A stretch of 38,836 nt of DNA from JBBREP01 sp036501845 (lineage in GTDB: Bacteria; Actinomycetota; Acidimicrobiia; IMCC26256; PALSA-610): the NCBI GenBank assembly GCA_036501845.1, contig DASXZO010000120.1, positions 1 through 38,836 on the forward strand. Direction: 5' to 3'. This document shows, in pieces, positions 1-8,968 of the stretch. The position numbers and the translations under genes are program-made. The notes under the pieces are model-generated. The model had not been told where the DNA came from and made no database searches. It saw only the letters and a program-made list of their open reading frames with translations. Numbering within the stretch: the stretch's first letter is position 1; each line of letters starts with the position of its first letter.

Positions 1-37
1 AAACGACGCCCGTACAACGCAGGCCGGTGGCCGCGGG

Positions 38-2707
38 TCAGTCGGTGGCGAAGGTGCTCATCTTGGTGGGGCGCAGCTTCTGGGCGGTACCGCTGCCCAC
101 GTAGGCCACGAGCGCCGCGACCAGCGGCGCCACGATGCAGAGCACCAGCACCGTCGACCACGGGAACGTGAGGTGCACCGCCTCACCGGGGCTGACGATG
201 GCGAGGTACACCACCGCGATCGGCACGAACCCGGTGGGCACCGCGATGATCGCGCCGGCCGCGGCCAAGAGCGCGGCCTTCCATGCGGCGAGCGATCGCA
301 TGGCGCTCGGCTTCGCACCCAACGACACGAGCACGTCGCGCTCGTCGCGCGTCTCGGCCGACGAGAGTCCTAGCGATATCGCCAGCACGATGAGAGCGAT
401 CAACGTGGTCACCGCGATCACGATGTCGTTGAACACCTGGGTGGAGATGCCATTCGAGCCCGTGCCCGGCCACGCCATCGCGGTCGCGTTCGACACGACG
501 CCCGTCTGCGACGACAGCATCTGATTCAACACTTGCAACGACGCGCGCTGCGACGAATCGAACGGCTTCCCGTTCTGCACGATCTCACCGGCATTCTCGA
601 TCGTGAGGCCGTGTGCGCGCGCCGCCGCGGGAGTGACCAGTAGGAACCCGACGCCACCGGCACCAGTCGACGAGTCCTTCGCCACGGACGCGCGCATCGT
701 GACGCTGCGATTGCGACTGTCGAGCTGCACGTTGAGGGTGCCGGTGAGCGCACGACCATTGCGTTCGTGTGCGAGCACGAGCGCGCCCGCGTGCTTCAAC
801 GATTCGGTGTCACGATGAGAGAGATGGGTCAGCGCGATCACCGCCGGATCCGCAACCGTGACGGCATCCACGCCGAGATCGAGCGGGGGCTGCTGCAGTA
901 CCTGCTCGGCATTCGCTTTCGCCGATGCCGCATCGCCTGGCCCACGCTTCAGGTCGGGCCCCGCGCCTTCGGGGAGCCCCGTCAAAGGCTGGCCCGGGAT
1001 CGCCGCGATGCGGCGTACCGCCCACTGAGCGTTCGGCAACACGTGATGCAGTGTGCTCGCCACCGACGCGTCGAGCGCCGCGGGCGTGAACGTGGTGCCG
1101 TTGTCATGCGTCACCGTGGTGGTGACGACCACGGCGTTGTCGGGCATGAAGTCGACGAACTGGCCAGTGGGGTGAGTATGCGAATCGACTGCCGTCGCCA
1201 TGGCCACCGCGCCGGCGTTCACGGCCGCGAGGGCCATGACCACCGCAGCACTACGGGCCCGGCTGCGTACGACGCTGCGCACTGCGATGCGCGCCGCGCC
1301 GCGCACCGTACGTCCCAGTTGCGCGAGTGACGCCACCACGACCGAGCTCACGCAGCACGCGCCGGCCAGCACCAGTAGCCCACCGAACACCGCGCTCAAC
1401 GCGAGGCCATTGCCGCCGCTGTTGTTCACACCCTTCGCGGCCGACGCCACGAGCACGAGCACGAACAGTCCGCTGCCGAACAGCGCCGCGCCGATCGGCA
1501 CGATGCGCCGCGGCAACGATCCGAGCGGTCGGCGGCCGGCGAGCGCGCTGAGCACCGGAACGCGCGCAGCCGAGCGGGCAGGAATGAATGCGGCCACAGT
1601 TGCCGCGACCACACCAGTGACCACGATCGCCGCAAGATCGACGCCGGGCCAGATGTAGGCACCGGGATCGTGATGAAGCCATGACTCGAAGTTCGAACGC
1701 ATCAAGAAGAGCGTGACCAAGCCGGCCGCGATGCCGAGCACGCTGCCCAGCGCGCCACACCACAATCCTTGGAGCGACAGCGTGCGGCGCAACAGCCCTT
1801 CGTCGGCGCCGTTGGCCGACAACTGGCCGAGGGTCACGAGCTGACGGCGTGCACCCACGGCGAACGCGCCCGAGATCACGATCCCCACGATCGCCAGGGC
1901 CACCAAGCCGCCCACGAGGACCCAGTCGACATTGCGGTTGGCTTCGTTCGCCTCGATCGACACCACACTCTGATAGGTGGGCGAGTAGGAATCGAGGGTC
2001 GTCTTCGACGGGTGACCCGGCAGCTTCACCAACGTGACAGCAGTGGTATTCGCCGCAACCGGTGCCGACGCGCGGGCCAGCTCGGTGCCGCGCACCGCGA
2101 CGAATCCTTCATTCCAGTTGGTGGCCCGCACACCGATACCCACGACGCGCTCGGTCCATCCGGGTGACGAGATACGCAGCGTGTCGCCGACGCCCACATG
2201 GAACGCACGGGCCAGGCTCGGAGAGATGAGCGCTTCTCCGGGTTGCGTCGGTACGCGACCGCTGCGCACGAGCACCACGCCGTGCACGATCGAGTTGTCG
2301 AGCGGCACGTCGGTGACATCGGCCAGGCGCGCCGTGCCGTCGGAGAGCGCCAGCCCGATCGACGAGGCGAACCGGCCCGTCACGCTGCTCGATCCCGCCG
2401 GCAACGCCGGACTGTTCGGCAGCTTGGCGGCCGGCACCATCAGATCGGCTCGACCGAACTCACGCCTCCACGCCGCAGCGTCGTTCTGGTTCGTGCGCAC
2501 GAGCACCGTGAGTGCCGTCATCCCGAACACGGGAATCGCGACCAGCAACATCACCAGGATGGTGCGGCCGGGCCGGCGCCGCACCTCACGACGGGCGAGG
2601 CGCGACGCGAAGCGCCAGCGCGCCACGCCACTCCCCCGCGGCACGGACCGCCCAGCCGACCGCTCGAACACAGGCGGACCGACGCGATCGTCGACGGCGA
2701 TGGTCAT
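38..2707 (-). CDS. FtsX-like ABC transporter permease, large two-domain type
   Basis: Integral membrane permease of an ABC export or lipoprotein-release type transporter (MacB/FtsX superfamily), about 889 aa. One hydrophobic helix near residues 50-72 is followed by an extracytoplasmic domain of about 190 residues. Then come several helices (VLVGGLVALAIVGIVISG and onward), a second soluble domain, and three C-terminal helices, so about ten membrane segments and two FtsX-like halves. The start chosen is MTIAVDDR, whose ATG overlaps the TGA of the upstream ATPase gene (ATGA). A 32-residue Arg-rich upstream extension is open but is only out-of-frame ATPase sequence. Substrate cannot be told; the family exports peptides, lipids or antibiotics. 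It is the last gene of the PadR operon. Confidence 0.9.
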   Translation of the reverse strand: MTIAVDDRVGPPVFERSAGRSVPRGSGVARWRFASRLARREVRRRPGRTILVMLLVAIPVFGMTALTVLVRTNQNDAAAWRREFGRADLMVPAAKLPNSPALPAGSSSVTGRFASSIGLALSDGTARLADVTDVPLDNSIVHGVVLVRSGRVPTQPGEALISPSLARAFHVGVGDTLRISSPGWTERVVGIGVRATNWNEGFVAVRGTELARASAPVAANTTAVTLVKLPGHPSKTTLDSYSPTYQSVVSIEANEANRNVDWVLVGGLVALAIVGIVISGAFAVGARRQLVTLGQLSANGADEGLLRRTLSLQGLWCGALGSVLGIAAGLVTLFLMRSNFESWLHHDPGAYIWPGVDLAAIVVTGVVAATVAAFIPARSAARVPVLSALAGRRPLGSLPRRIVPIGAALFGSGLFVLVLVASAAKGVNNSGGNGLALSAVFGGLLVLAGACCVSSVVVASLAQLGRTVRGAARIAVRSVVRSRARSAAVVMALAAVNAGAVAMATAVDSHTHPTGQFVDFMPDNAVVVTTTVTHDNGTTFTPAALDASVASTLHHVLPNAQWAVRRIAAIPGQPLTGLPEGAGPDLKRGPGDAASAKANAEQVLQQPPLDLGVDAVTVADPAVIALTHLSHRDTESLKHAGALVLAHERNGRALTGTLNVQLDSRNRSVTMRASVAKDSSTGAGGVGFLLVTPAAARAHGLTIENAGEIVQNGKPFDSSQRASLQVLNQMLSSQTGVVSNATAMAWPGTGSNGISTQVFNDIVIAVTTLIALIVLAISLGLSSAETRDERDVLVSLGAKPSAMRSLAAWKAALLAAAGAIIAVPTGFVPIAVVYLAIVSPGEAVHLTFPWSTVLVLCIVAPLVAALVAYVGSGTAQKLRPTKMSTFATD

Positions 2708-3429
2708 CGCAGTGATCCCGTGTTCGCCGCCGCCGCGGTCTGCGCCGCTCCGGTCTCGTCGACGATGCGACCGTCGCGCAGGAACAGCACGCGATCGGCC
2801 CATGACGCGAACCGGGGTTCGTGCGTGACGAGCACGATCGCGGTGCCGTGGTCACGCGGCAACGTGGCCAGCAGCTCGATCACCTCGTCGCTGCTGGCGG
2901 TGTCGAGCGATCCAGTTGGTTCGTCGGCGAGCAACAAGCGCCGTGTGCCCACGATCGCGCGCGCGATCGCGATCCGTTGTTGCTGGCCGCCCGAGAAGTC
3001 GTCGGGATAGCGGTCGAGGCGTTCGTCGAGTCCCACCGTCTCGAGTGCTTCGACGGCACGGGCGCGTACCTCTCGTTGCGGCGCACCAGCCAGTTCGAGC
3101 GGCAGCATCACGTTCTCGATCGCGGTGAGCGACGGGATGAGATTGAGGCGCTGAAACACGTAGCCGAGCTCGTTGCGGCGCAGCAGGCTGCGTTCCGCCG
3201 CGTCGAGACCGGCGAGTTCGCGACCGGCCACGCGCACCGATCCCGCGCTCGGCGTCTCGAGCGCGCCGGCGAGGTGCAGCATCGTGCTCTTGCCGCAACC
3301 GCTCGGGCCCATCACCGCCACGAACTCGCCCTCTTCCACCGAGAACGTGACGCCGCGCAGCGCACGCACCTCGGTGAGGCCCGAGCCAAAGCTCTTGACC
3401 ACATCGTCGAATTCGAGAATCGGGCTCAT
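2704..3429 (-). CDS. ABC transporter ATP-binding protein (LolD/MacB type)
   Basis: Cytoplasmic ATPase that should energise the permease encoded next to it, about 241 aa. Visible motifs in order are Walker A GPSGCGKST, Q-loop region, signature FSGGQQQR, Walker B LLLADEP and the switch histidine in LVTHEPRF. Length and motifs match the FtsE/LolD/MacB ATPase class that pairs with FtsX permeases. Start is MSPILEFDD, whose ATG overlaps the PadR stop by 4 bp (ATGA); its own TGA overlaps the permease ATG in the same way, so the three genes are probably translationally coupled. A short alanine- and threonine-rich tail follows the nucleotide-binding domain. Substrate unknown. Confidence 0.95.
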   Translation of the reverse strand: MSPILEFDDVVKSFGSGLTEVRALRGVTFSVEEGEFVAVMGPSGCGKSTMLHLAGALETPSAGSVRVAGRELAGLDAAERSLLRRNELGYVFQRLNLIPSLTAIENVMLPLELAGAPQREVRARAVEALETVGLDERLDRYPDDFSGGQQQRIAIARAIVGTRRLLLADEPTGSLDTASSDEVIELLATLPRDHGTAIVLVTHEPRFASWADRVLFLRDGRIVDETGAAQTAAAANTGSLR

Positions 3430-3965
3430 CGTGAGCTTCCCTTCCGTCCCAGAACGCGGGCTTCGCACATGTCGAGCCAGCGCAGATCGGCTTCCGCACG
3501 CACCACGAGGGCGTCGCGCACTACTTCGGTGGCGATGTCGTCGGCTAGGTCAGAAGCACCGGCGTCGCGCTGCTCGCGGCGGCGCCGCTGGAGCAGCGTG
3601 AGCAGTGCCGTGCGGTGGGCCGTGATCACAGCCAGCGCGTGCTCTTTGCCCTGACCGACCGCGAACAGCACCTTGAGCATCAGCTCGTCGCGCGGCGGCG
3701 GGTCATCGGCGGGCACGAGCGACCACCACGACGCCAGCTCGTCGCGCCCAGCCGCGGTCAGCTCGTAGCGCCGCTGCGTGCCGCCGTCGACAGACCCGGA
3801 TTGGGCCACGAGGCCGTCGCGCTCGAGCCGGTCGAGGGTCGTGTACACCTGGCCGACGTTGAGCGGCCACACCCCGCCGGTGGCCGCCTCGAAGCCGGTC
3901 TTCAGCTGATGACCGTTGCTGGGGCGCTCCCCCAGCAACGCGAGGAGTCCCTCCCTGACCGACAT
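3426..3965 (-). CDS. PadR family transcriptional regulator
   Basis: Winged-helix repressor of 179 aa and first gene of the exporter operon. The N-terminal half has the PadR pattern: an LLALLGERPSNGHQL opening helix, then VGQVYTTLDRLERDGLV as recognition helix and wing. The C-terminal half is charged and helical, the usual PadR dimerisation arm. PadR proteins typically repress an adjacent multidrug or lipid exporter until a ligand binds. Here a near-perfect palindrome lies over the promoter at 3971-3986, so autoregulation of the whole padR-ATPase-permease unit is very likely. No Shine-Dalgarno precedes the ATG; the spacing to the -10 fits a leaderless mRNA. Ligand unknown. Confidence 0.93.
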   Translation of the reverse strand: MSVREGLLALLGERPSNGHQLKTGFEAATGGVWPLNVGQVYTTLDRLERDGLVAQSGSVDGGTQRRYELTAAGRDELASWWSLVPADDPPPRDELMLKVLFAVGQGKEHALAVITAHRTALLTLLQRRRREQRDAGASDLADDIATEVVRDALVVRAEADLRWLDMCEARVLGRKGSSR

Positions 3966-3999
3966 ATACCGAGTATAACTATACTCAGTAACTTGTCAA
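3966..3999 (-). promoter_or_regulatory. Leaderless promoter with PadR operator palindrome
   Basis: On the minus strand TTGACA (3999-3994) is a perfect -35, followed after 16 nt by TATACT (3977-3972), then 6 nt to the ATG of the PadR gene. The predicted transcription start therefore falls at or next to the start codon. The palindrome GAGTATA-AC-TATACTC at 3971-3986 covers the -10 and part of the spacer, an ideal place for a repressor. Motif and spacing are seen directly; binding by this PadR is inferred. Confidence 0.8.
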
Positions 4000-4167
4000 G
4001 CGATTCGGAGAGACACTCGCGCCCTGAGCGGTGAGCGCAACCGCGCAGGAGCGAGGAACGAGGAACGAGCGTCTAAGCGTGGAGCGAGCTCGCCGTGAAG
4101 GCGAACGAGTGGGACCGGCAAGCGGAGCGCCAGCGGAGCTGTCGGTACCGCGATTGAGCCGGAACAA
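4000..4167. other. Non-coding stretch between aceE end and PadR promoter
   Basis: No gene is visible. The sequence is purine-rich with repeated GAGCG-like words and a tandem 7-mer GAGGAAC at 4053-4059 and 4060-4066. A weak stem TCGCC-GTGAA-GGCGA lies near 4090-4104. It may carry the aceE transcription end, but there is no strong terminator. Confidence 0.4.
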
Positions 4168-6915
4168 TCAAGTGGTGCGGGGGTCGGGGGCTTCGGCGTC
4201 GAGCTCGTAGCGGGCGATGGCCTCGGCCACCTTCGCGGGCGGCACGTCGCCGGCCCGGGCCAGCTCGGCGAGCGCGGCGACCGTGATGTGCGCGGCATCC
4301 ACCTCGAAGTGACGCCGCAGCGCGCCGCGCACGTCGGAGTAGCCGAAGCCGTCGGTGCCGAGCGCGGTGAACGGAGCGCCGGCGAAACGAGCGATCTGGT
4401 CGGGCACCAGCTTGAGGAAGTCGCTCACCGCGATCACCGGCAAGGCACCACCGAGCTGGCTCGTCACGTACGGCACGCGCGCCTCGGCCTCGGGATGCAG
4501 ACGGTTCCAGCGCTCGCACGACAGCGCGTCCTCGCGCAGCAACTTGTAGCTCGGCGCGCTCCACACCTCGCTCGCGATCCCCCACTCCTCGGCGAGCATC
4601 TGCTGCGCCTCGATCGCGCTGCGCAACATCGGCCCGCTGCCGAGCAGCCGGGCCTGCGGCGCGGCGCCGGCATCGAGCGGCGCGGCGTACTTGTAGAGGC
4701 CGCGCACGATGCCGGCGGCGATGTCGTCACCGGAAGGCATCGCGGGCTGCACGTAGTTCTCGTTGTAGAGGGTGAGGTAGTAGAAGCAGTCCTCGGGCTC
4801 CGGGCCGTACATACGACGGATTCCGTCACGCACGATCACCGCAACCTCGTACGCGAACGCCGGGTCGTAGGCGCGACAGTTCGGCACCGCGGTGGCGAGG
4901 ATCTGGCTCTGCCCGTCGGCGTGCTGCAATCCCTCGCCGATCAGCGTGGTGCGCCCGGCCGTGGCACCGATGAGGAAGCCCTTCCCGCGCTGGTCGCCGA
5001 ACGCCCAGATGAGGTCGCCCACGCGCTGGAAGCCGAACATCGAATAGAACACGAAGAACGGGATCATCGGCTGACCCCACGTGGCGTATGAAGTGCCTGC
5101 GGCCGCGAACGAGCCCATCGCGCCGGCCTCGGTGATGCCCTCTTCGAGCACGCGGCCGTTCACCGCTTCCTTGTACGCGAGCAGCAGTCCCGCATCGACG
5201 GGCTCATAGTGCTGGCCGTGCGACGCATAGATCTGCATGTCGTTGAAGATCGAGTCCATGCCGAACGTGCGCCCCTCGTCGGGGATGATCGGCACGACCC
5301 GCTTGCCCCACTCGGGTTCCTTCATGATCTGGCGCAGCAGCCGCGTGAACGCGGTGGTGGTGGATGCCTGCACCTTCTCGCCGGTTCCCGCTGCGAGTTG
5401 GTCGATCATCTCGTCGCGCGGGAACACCACGATCTTCGAACGCTCGACGCGCTCGGGCAGGAAGCCGTGCAGCGCCTTGCGCCGGTCCATCATGTAGGCG
5501 TACTCGGGCGAGTCGACGCCCGGGTGGAAATAGGGCGCCAGCCCGTCGGCGAGATCCTTGTCGGGGATCTCCAGGTAGAGACGGTCGCGGAGCTCCTTGA
5601 GCTGGTCGACGGTCATCTTCTTGATCTGGTGCGTGGCGTTGCGAGCCTCGATCGCACTGCCCAACGTCCAGCCCTTCACGGTCTGGGCGAGGATCACCGT
5701 GGGCGACACCGTGTTCTCCGACGCGGTCTTGTACGCCGCGTAGAGCTTGCCGTAGTCGTGACCACCGCGCGGCAGCTTCTGCAGGTCTTCGTCGCTCAAG
5801 TGCTCGACCATCGCGCCCAACCGCGGGTCGCCACCGAAGAAGTGATCGCGGATGTAGGCACCCGACTCCACCACGTACTTCTGGAACTCGCCGTCGTTCG
5901 TGGTGTTCATCTTGTTGAGCAGCACGCCGTCGACGTCGCGCGCGAGCAGCTCGTCCCACGGGCGGCCCCACACCACCTTGATCACGTTCCAGCCCGCGCC
6001 GCGGAACGTCATCTCCAACTCTTGGATGATCTTGCCGTTGCCGCGCACCGGGCCGTCGAGCCGCTGCAGGTTGCAGTTGACGACGAAGATGAGATTGTCG
6101 AGCTGCTCGCGCGCCGCGAGGCTCAGCGCCGCCTTCGACTCGGGCTCGTCCATCTCGCCGTCGCCCACGAAGCACCACACCTTCGACGCCGACGTGTCGG
6201 CCAGGTGTTGGTGCTCGAGGTAGCGGTTGAAGCGCGCCTGGTAGATCGCGTTGAGAGGGCCGAGGCCCATCGACACGGTCGGGAACTCCCAGAAGTGCGG
6301 CATGCGCCGCGGGTGCGGGTAGCTCGGCAGGCCCTTGCCCGACGTCTCGCGGCGGAAGTGGTCGAGTTGGTCCTGGGTGAGGCGGCCCTCGAGGAACGCA
6401 CGCGCGTAGATGCCCGGCGCCGCGTGACCCTGCACGTAGAGCAGGTCACCGGAATTGCCGTCGGCCTTGCCGTGGAAGAAGTGGTTGAAGCCCACCTCGT
6501 AGAGCGAAGCCGCGCTCGCGTAGGTGGAGAGGTGCCCGCCGAGGCCGTCGAAACGGTGGTTGGCGCGGTCGACCATTGCCACCGCGTTCCACCGCACGAA
6601 CGCACGGATGCGGCGCTCGAGATACTCGTCGCCGGGGAACCACGGCTCCTCCGACGGCGGGATCGTGTTGATGTAGTCGGTCTGCACCAGCGTCGGTACC
6701 GACACGCCCTTGTCGCGCGCGTGCTCGAGCAGCCGAGCGAGCAGATAGTGCGCGCGCGCCCGCCCCTTGATGTCGACCACGGCATCGAGGCTTTCGAGCC
6801 ACTCCGCCGTCTCGGCGGTGTCGATGTCGGGAAGTTGGCGGATCTGCGCGTCGAGGAACACGGGCGACCCTTCGGTAGCCGAATTGTCACCACGAGCGTA
6901 TGGCGAATGCCCCAT
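4168..6915 (-). CDS. aceE: Pyruvate dehydrogenase E1 component, homodimeric
   Basis: Thiamine-diphosphate enzyme that decarboxylates pyruvate and acetylates the lipoyl group of the E2 component, feeding acetyl-CoA to the TCA cycle. At 915 aa it has full family length. Conserved stretches include LPDIDTAETAEWLES near the N terminus, GHLSTYASAASLYEVGFNHF, SYPHPRRMPHFWEFPTVSMG, and the ThDP/Mg motif GDGEMDEPES ending in VVNCN. These match actinobacterial and enterobacterial AceE rather than the two-subunit alpha/beta type. No E2 or E3 gene is adjacent. The ATG at 6915 is used; a GTG at 6861 (VFLDAQIRQ) has a better Shine-Dalgarno (GAAGGG, 6 nt upstream) and could be the true start. Confidence 0.97.
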   Translation of the reverse strand: MGHSPYARGDNSATEGSPVFLDAQIRQLPDIDTAETAEWLESLDAVVDIKGRARAHYLLARLLEHARDKGVSVPTLVQTDYINTIPPSEEPWFPGDEYLERRIRAFVRWNAVAMVDRANHRFDGLGGHLSTYASAASLYEVGFNHFFHGKADGNSGDLLYVQGHAAPGIYARAFLEGRLTQDQLDHFRRETSGKGLPSYPHPRRMPHFWEFPTVSMGLGPLNAIYQARFNRYLEHQHLADTSASKVWCFVGDGEMDEPESKAALSLAAREQLDNLIFVVNCNLQRLDGPVRGNGKIIQELEMTFRGAGWNVIKVVWGRPWDELLARDVDGVLLNKMNTTNDGEFQKYVVESGAYIRDHFFGGDPRLGAMVEHLSDEDLQKLPRGGHDYGKLYAAYKTASENTVSPTVILAQTVKGWTLGSAIEARNATHQIKKMTVDQLKELRDRLYLEIPDKDLADGLAPYFHPGVDSPEYAYMMDRRKALHGFLPERVERSKIVVFPRDEMIDQLAAGTGEKVQASTTTAFTRLLRQIMKEPEWGKRVVPIIPDEGRTFGMDSIFNDMQIYASHGQHYEPVDAGLLLAYKEAVNGRVLEEGITEAGAMGSFAAAGTSYATWGQPMIPFFVFYSMFGFQRVGDLIWAFGDQRGKGFLIGATAGRTTLIGEGLQHADGQSQILATAVPNCRAYDPAFAYEVAVIVRDGIRRMYGPEPEDCFYYLTLYNENYVQPAMPSGDDIAAGIVRGLYKYAAPLDAGAAPQARLLGSGPMLRSAIEAQQMLAEEWGIASEVWSAPSYKLLREDALSCERWNRLHPEAEARVPYVTSQLGGALPVIAVSDFLKLVPDQIARFAGAPFTALGTDGFGYSDVRGALRRHFEVDAAHITVAALAELARAGDVPPAKVAEAIARYELDAEAPDPRTT

Positions 6916-6942
6916 GCCACTTGATCGGCATCGCGCCGTCCC

Positions 6943-6999
6943 TTCGAGAGGGGCGTCCTGTGACCCCGATTATCGGGGTCACAGGACGCCCCTCGCGAA
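6943..6999 (-). terminator. Long perfect stem-loop after SDR operon
   Basis: Arms 6949-6969 and 6973-6993 are perfectly complementary (21 bp) around a TTA loop; pairing continues to 6943/6999 with one mismatch. It sits just after the stop of the SDR at 7004 and upstream of aceE. There is no U-tract, so it is either a U-less terminator or an RNA-stabilising hairpin. It shares its basal arms with hairpins at 8904 and 14653. Confidence 0.7.
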
Positions 7000-7003
7000 C
7001 AGT

Positions 7004-7906
7004 TCAGATTTCGAAAGGGGGTTTGCCCATTTGGTCACGCACCGTCACCACCGGCGGGTTCGTGAGCGCGCGCCGCTGCCAGTTCGCGCCATCGACTACG
7101 AGCGTGTGACCCGAGATGAATCGCGCGTACGGCGACGCGAGGAATGTTGCAGCCCAACCCAGCTCCTGGCGTTCGCCGACGCGCAGCGCGGGCTGGCAGA
7201 TGTCCTTGTCGTGCGTACGCGAGAGGTTGCCCTGGATGTCGCTGGTCATGTCCTCGTGCGGGAACAGGCCGGGCACGAGCCCGTTCACCTGGATGCCGTA
7301 CGGACCCCACTCCACGGCCAGCGTCTCGGTGAGGTTCTTCACGCCCGCCTTGGCCGCAGCCGAGTGCGCGAAACCGGGTCCGCCGGTCCACGCGTACGAC
7401 GCGCCGACGTTCACGATCGAGCCTGGCGTACGCGCCGCGAGGTGTCGACGGCCGAACTCACGCGAGCACAGATACGTGCCGGTGAGCGTGATGTCGACCA
7501 CAGTGCGCCATGCGTTGGGCGACATGTCCTCGGCCGTGACGGGAAAGTTCGCAGCCGCGTTGTTCACGAGCACACCGGGCAGCGCGAATCGGCGTTCGGC
7601 CTCGTCGAACGCGGCCGCGATGCTGTCGGCTTCGCGTATGTCGCACTCGACGGTGATCACCTTGCCCGGTGCGATCGCTTCGATCGCGGCGCGCCCGGCG
7701 TCGAGGTGCTCGGGCTTGCGGCTCGCGATCACGATGGCCGCGCCCAGGCGCGCGAACTCGCTGGCGATCGCCTTGCCGAGCCCGGTACCGGCACCGGTGA
7801 CGAACACGCACACACCGTCGAAGGTGCCGGGCACGAGCGCGGTCGAGCCGACAGGTGGCGGCGCAGGAAGACCGATCTGACCGTTGCTCTGATCGTCACT
7901 ACTCAT
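7004..7906 (-). CDS. Short-chain dehydrogenase, 2,4-dienoyl-CoA reductase-like
   Basis: NAD(P)-dependent oxidoreductase of 300 aa. The Rossmann cofactor motif TGAGTGLGK lies near residue 35-43 and LVNNAAANFP near 115-124. The usual catalytic YxxxK is replaced by SAAAK in GFAHSAAAKAGVKNLT, and EWGPYGIQVNGLVPG follows. The NNAA-NF motif, loss of Tyr and EWGPxxIxVN are traits of the peroxisomal-type 2,4-dienoyl-CoA reductase branch of the SDR family, which points to beta-oxidation of unsaturated acyl-CoAs; this is family inference. Start is MSSDDQSN, with ATG overlapping the upstream SDR stop by 4 bp (ATGA). Alternative: a generic SDR in lipid metabolism. Confidence 0.88.
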   Translation of the reverse strand: MSSDDQSNGQIGLPAPPPVGSTALVPGTFDGVCVFVTGAGTGLGKAIASEFARLGAAIVIASRKPEHLDAGRAAIEAIAPGKVITVECDIREADSIAAAFDEAERRFALPGVLVNNAAANFPVTAEDMSPNAWRTVVDITLTGTYLCSREFGRRHLAARTPGSIVNVGASYAWTGGPGFAHSAAAKAGVKNLTETLAVEWGPYGIQVNGLVPGLFPHEDMTSDIQGNLSRTHDKDICQPALRVGERQELGWAATFLASPYARFISGHTLVVDGANWQRRALTNPPVVTVRDQMGKPPFEI

Positions 7907-8853
7907 GCCGGCGACCACTGCTCGCTGACGAGCGATTCGGAGAGGTCCCAGAGGCCCGTGGCGTCGTCGCGCGCCCAATCGGCGGGCTCGGCGAGCGCGC
8001 AGTCGGAGAGGTAGGCGCCACCGTGCTCGTCCAGCCCCTCGGTGACCGCGGCGTACACAGTGGTGGCCGCACCTTGCGGGATCGACTTGAACTCCGGCAT
8101 TCCGCTGCCCGACGACGCGGCCTTGGCCCGCTCCATCAGCGCCACCATGTCGTCGTGGGTCATGTGCCGACCGAGGTCGGTGGCAATGCGACCAGGGTGC
8201 AACGAGAACGCATGCACACCGGAGGCCTCGGCCCGCCGATCGAGCTCCCGGCCGAAGAGGATGTTGGCCGTCTTCGACTGCCCATAGCCCACGAACTTGT
8301 CGTAGTCGCGTGCAATGAAGTTCGGGTCGCCGAGATCCACGCCCGCGCGCCGGTGTCCTTCCGAGCTCACGTTCACCACACGCACCCGACGAGCGCCGGT
8401 ACCGCCGCCGTTCGCGCCCCCGCGCAGGAGCGGGAACAGCAGCGCGGTGAGCAGGAAGTGCGCGAGATGGTTCGTGCCGAACTGCAGCTCGAAGCCGTCG
8501 GCGGTACGCGAGAGCGGCGGGAACATCACGCCCGCGTTGTTCACCAGTACGTCGAGGCGGTCGCGCTCGGCGAGAAAGTCGGCTGTGAACCTGCGCACCG
8601 ACGCCAAGTCGGCGAGGTCGACGATCGCGCCGTCGATACGGGCATCAGGCAGTTCCTCGAGCACGCGTGCGAGCGCGGCGTCGAGCTTGCCCCGGTCCCT
8701 CGCCGCCAGCGTCACGCGGGCGCCGTGTGCCGCGAGCGCGCGGGCCGTCTCGAGGCCGATCCCGCCCGACGCGCCGGTAATCAGGAACTCGGTGCCGGTG
8801 AGGTCACGCCCGGCGAGCACCTCGTCGGCCGTGGTCGTCGCATCGAAGGTCAC
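7903..8853 (-). CDS. Short-chain dehydrogenase, retinol dehydrogenase/WWOX-like
   Basis: NAD(P)-dependent oxidoreductase of 316 aa. Cofactor motif TGASGGIGLET is near residue 27, LVNNAGVMFPP near 105, and the catalytic motif YGQSK (Tyr-x3-Lys) is intact; LHPGRIATDLGRHM follows. The long variant with NHLAHFLLTALLFPLL resembles the retinol dehydrogenase/protochlorophyllide-reductase-like SDR group common in actinobacteria. Substrate unknown. It begins with GTG and lacks a Shine-Dalgarno; a -10-like TAGATA (8866-8861) ends 7 nt upstream, so translation may be leaderless. It is first gene of a two-SDR operon. Confidence 0.88.
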   Translation of the reverse strand: MTFDATTTADEVLAGRDLTGTEFLITGASGGIGLETARALAAHGARVTLAARDRGKLDAALARVLEELPDARIDGAIVDLADLASVRRFTADFLAERDRLDVLVNNAGVMFPPLSRTADGFELQFGTNHLAHFLLTALLFPLLRGGANGGGTGARRVRVVNVSSEGHRRAGVDLGDPNFIARDYDKFVGYGQSKTANILFGRELDRRAEASGVHAFSLHPGRIATDLGRHMTHDDMVALMERAKAASSGSGMPEFKSIPQGAATTVYAAVTEGLDEHGGAYLSDCALAEPADWARDDATGLWDLSESLVSEQWSPA

Positions 8854-8860
8854 GACGTCT

Positions 8861-8866
8861 TATCTA
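8861..8866 (-). promoter_or_regulatory. Putative -10 of the SDR operon (leaderless)
   Basis: TAGATA on the minus strand is followed by 7 nt and the GTG start at 8853. No convincing -35 is seen in the GC-rich upstream DNA. Confidence 0.4.
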
Positions 8867-8903
8867 GCGCATCACGCCGCCACAGCGGGCGGCCCGCCGC
8901 GCC

Positions 8904-8944
8904 GGGCGCCGTTTGGGACCCTATAGGGAACCCAAACGACGCCC
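8904..8944 (-). terminator. Stem-loop after secreted protein gene
   Basis: GGGCG (8904-8908) pairs with CGCCC (8940-8944), and CGTTTGGG (8910-8917) pairs with CCCAAACG (8931-8938), with one mismatch between the two blocks. A small CCC-TATA-GGG stem fills the top at 8919-8928. It follows the stop at 8969 of the minus-strand secreted protein. No U-tract. The right arm AAACGACGCCC recurs exactly at window positions 1-11. Confidence 0.6.
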
Positions 8945-8968
8945 CTGAAGGGCGAGCGAGCGAGGTCG

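Noticed and set aside
4053..4066. Tandem GAGGAAC pair as a mobile-element or CRISPR repeat
   Set aside because: Only two 7-nt units without spacers or a transposase; likely low-complexity purine-rich DNA.
5209..6924. Long plus-strand open frame opposite aceE
   Set aside because: Its product is Arg/Leu/Val/His-biased and is the mirror of the real aceE reading frame in GC-rich DNA.
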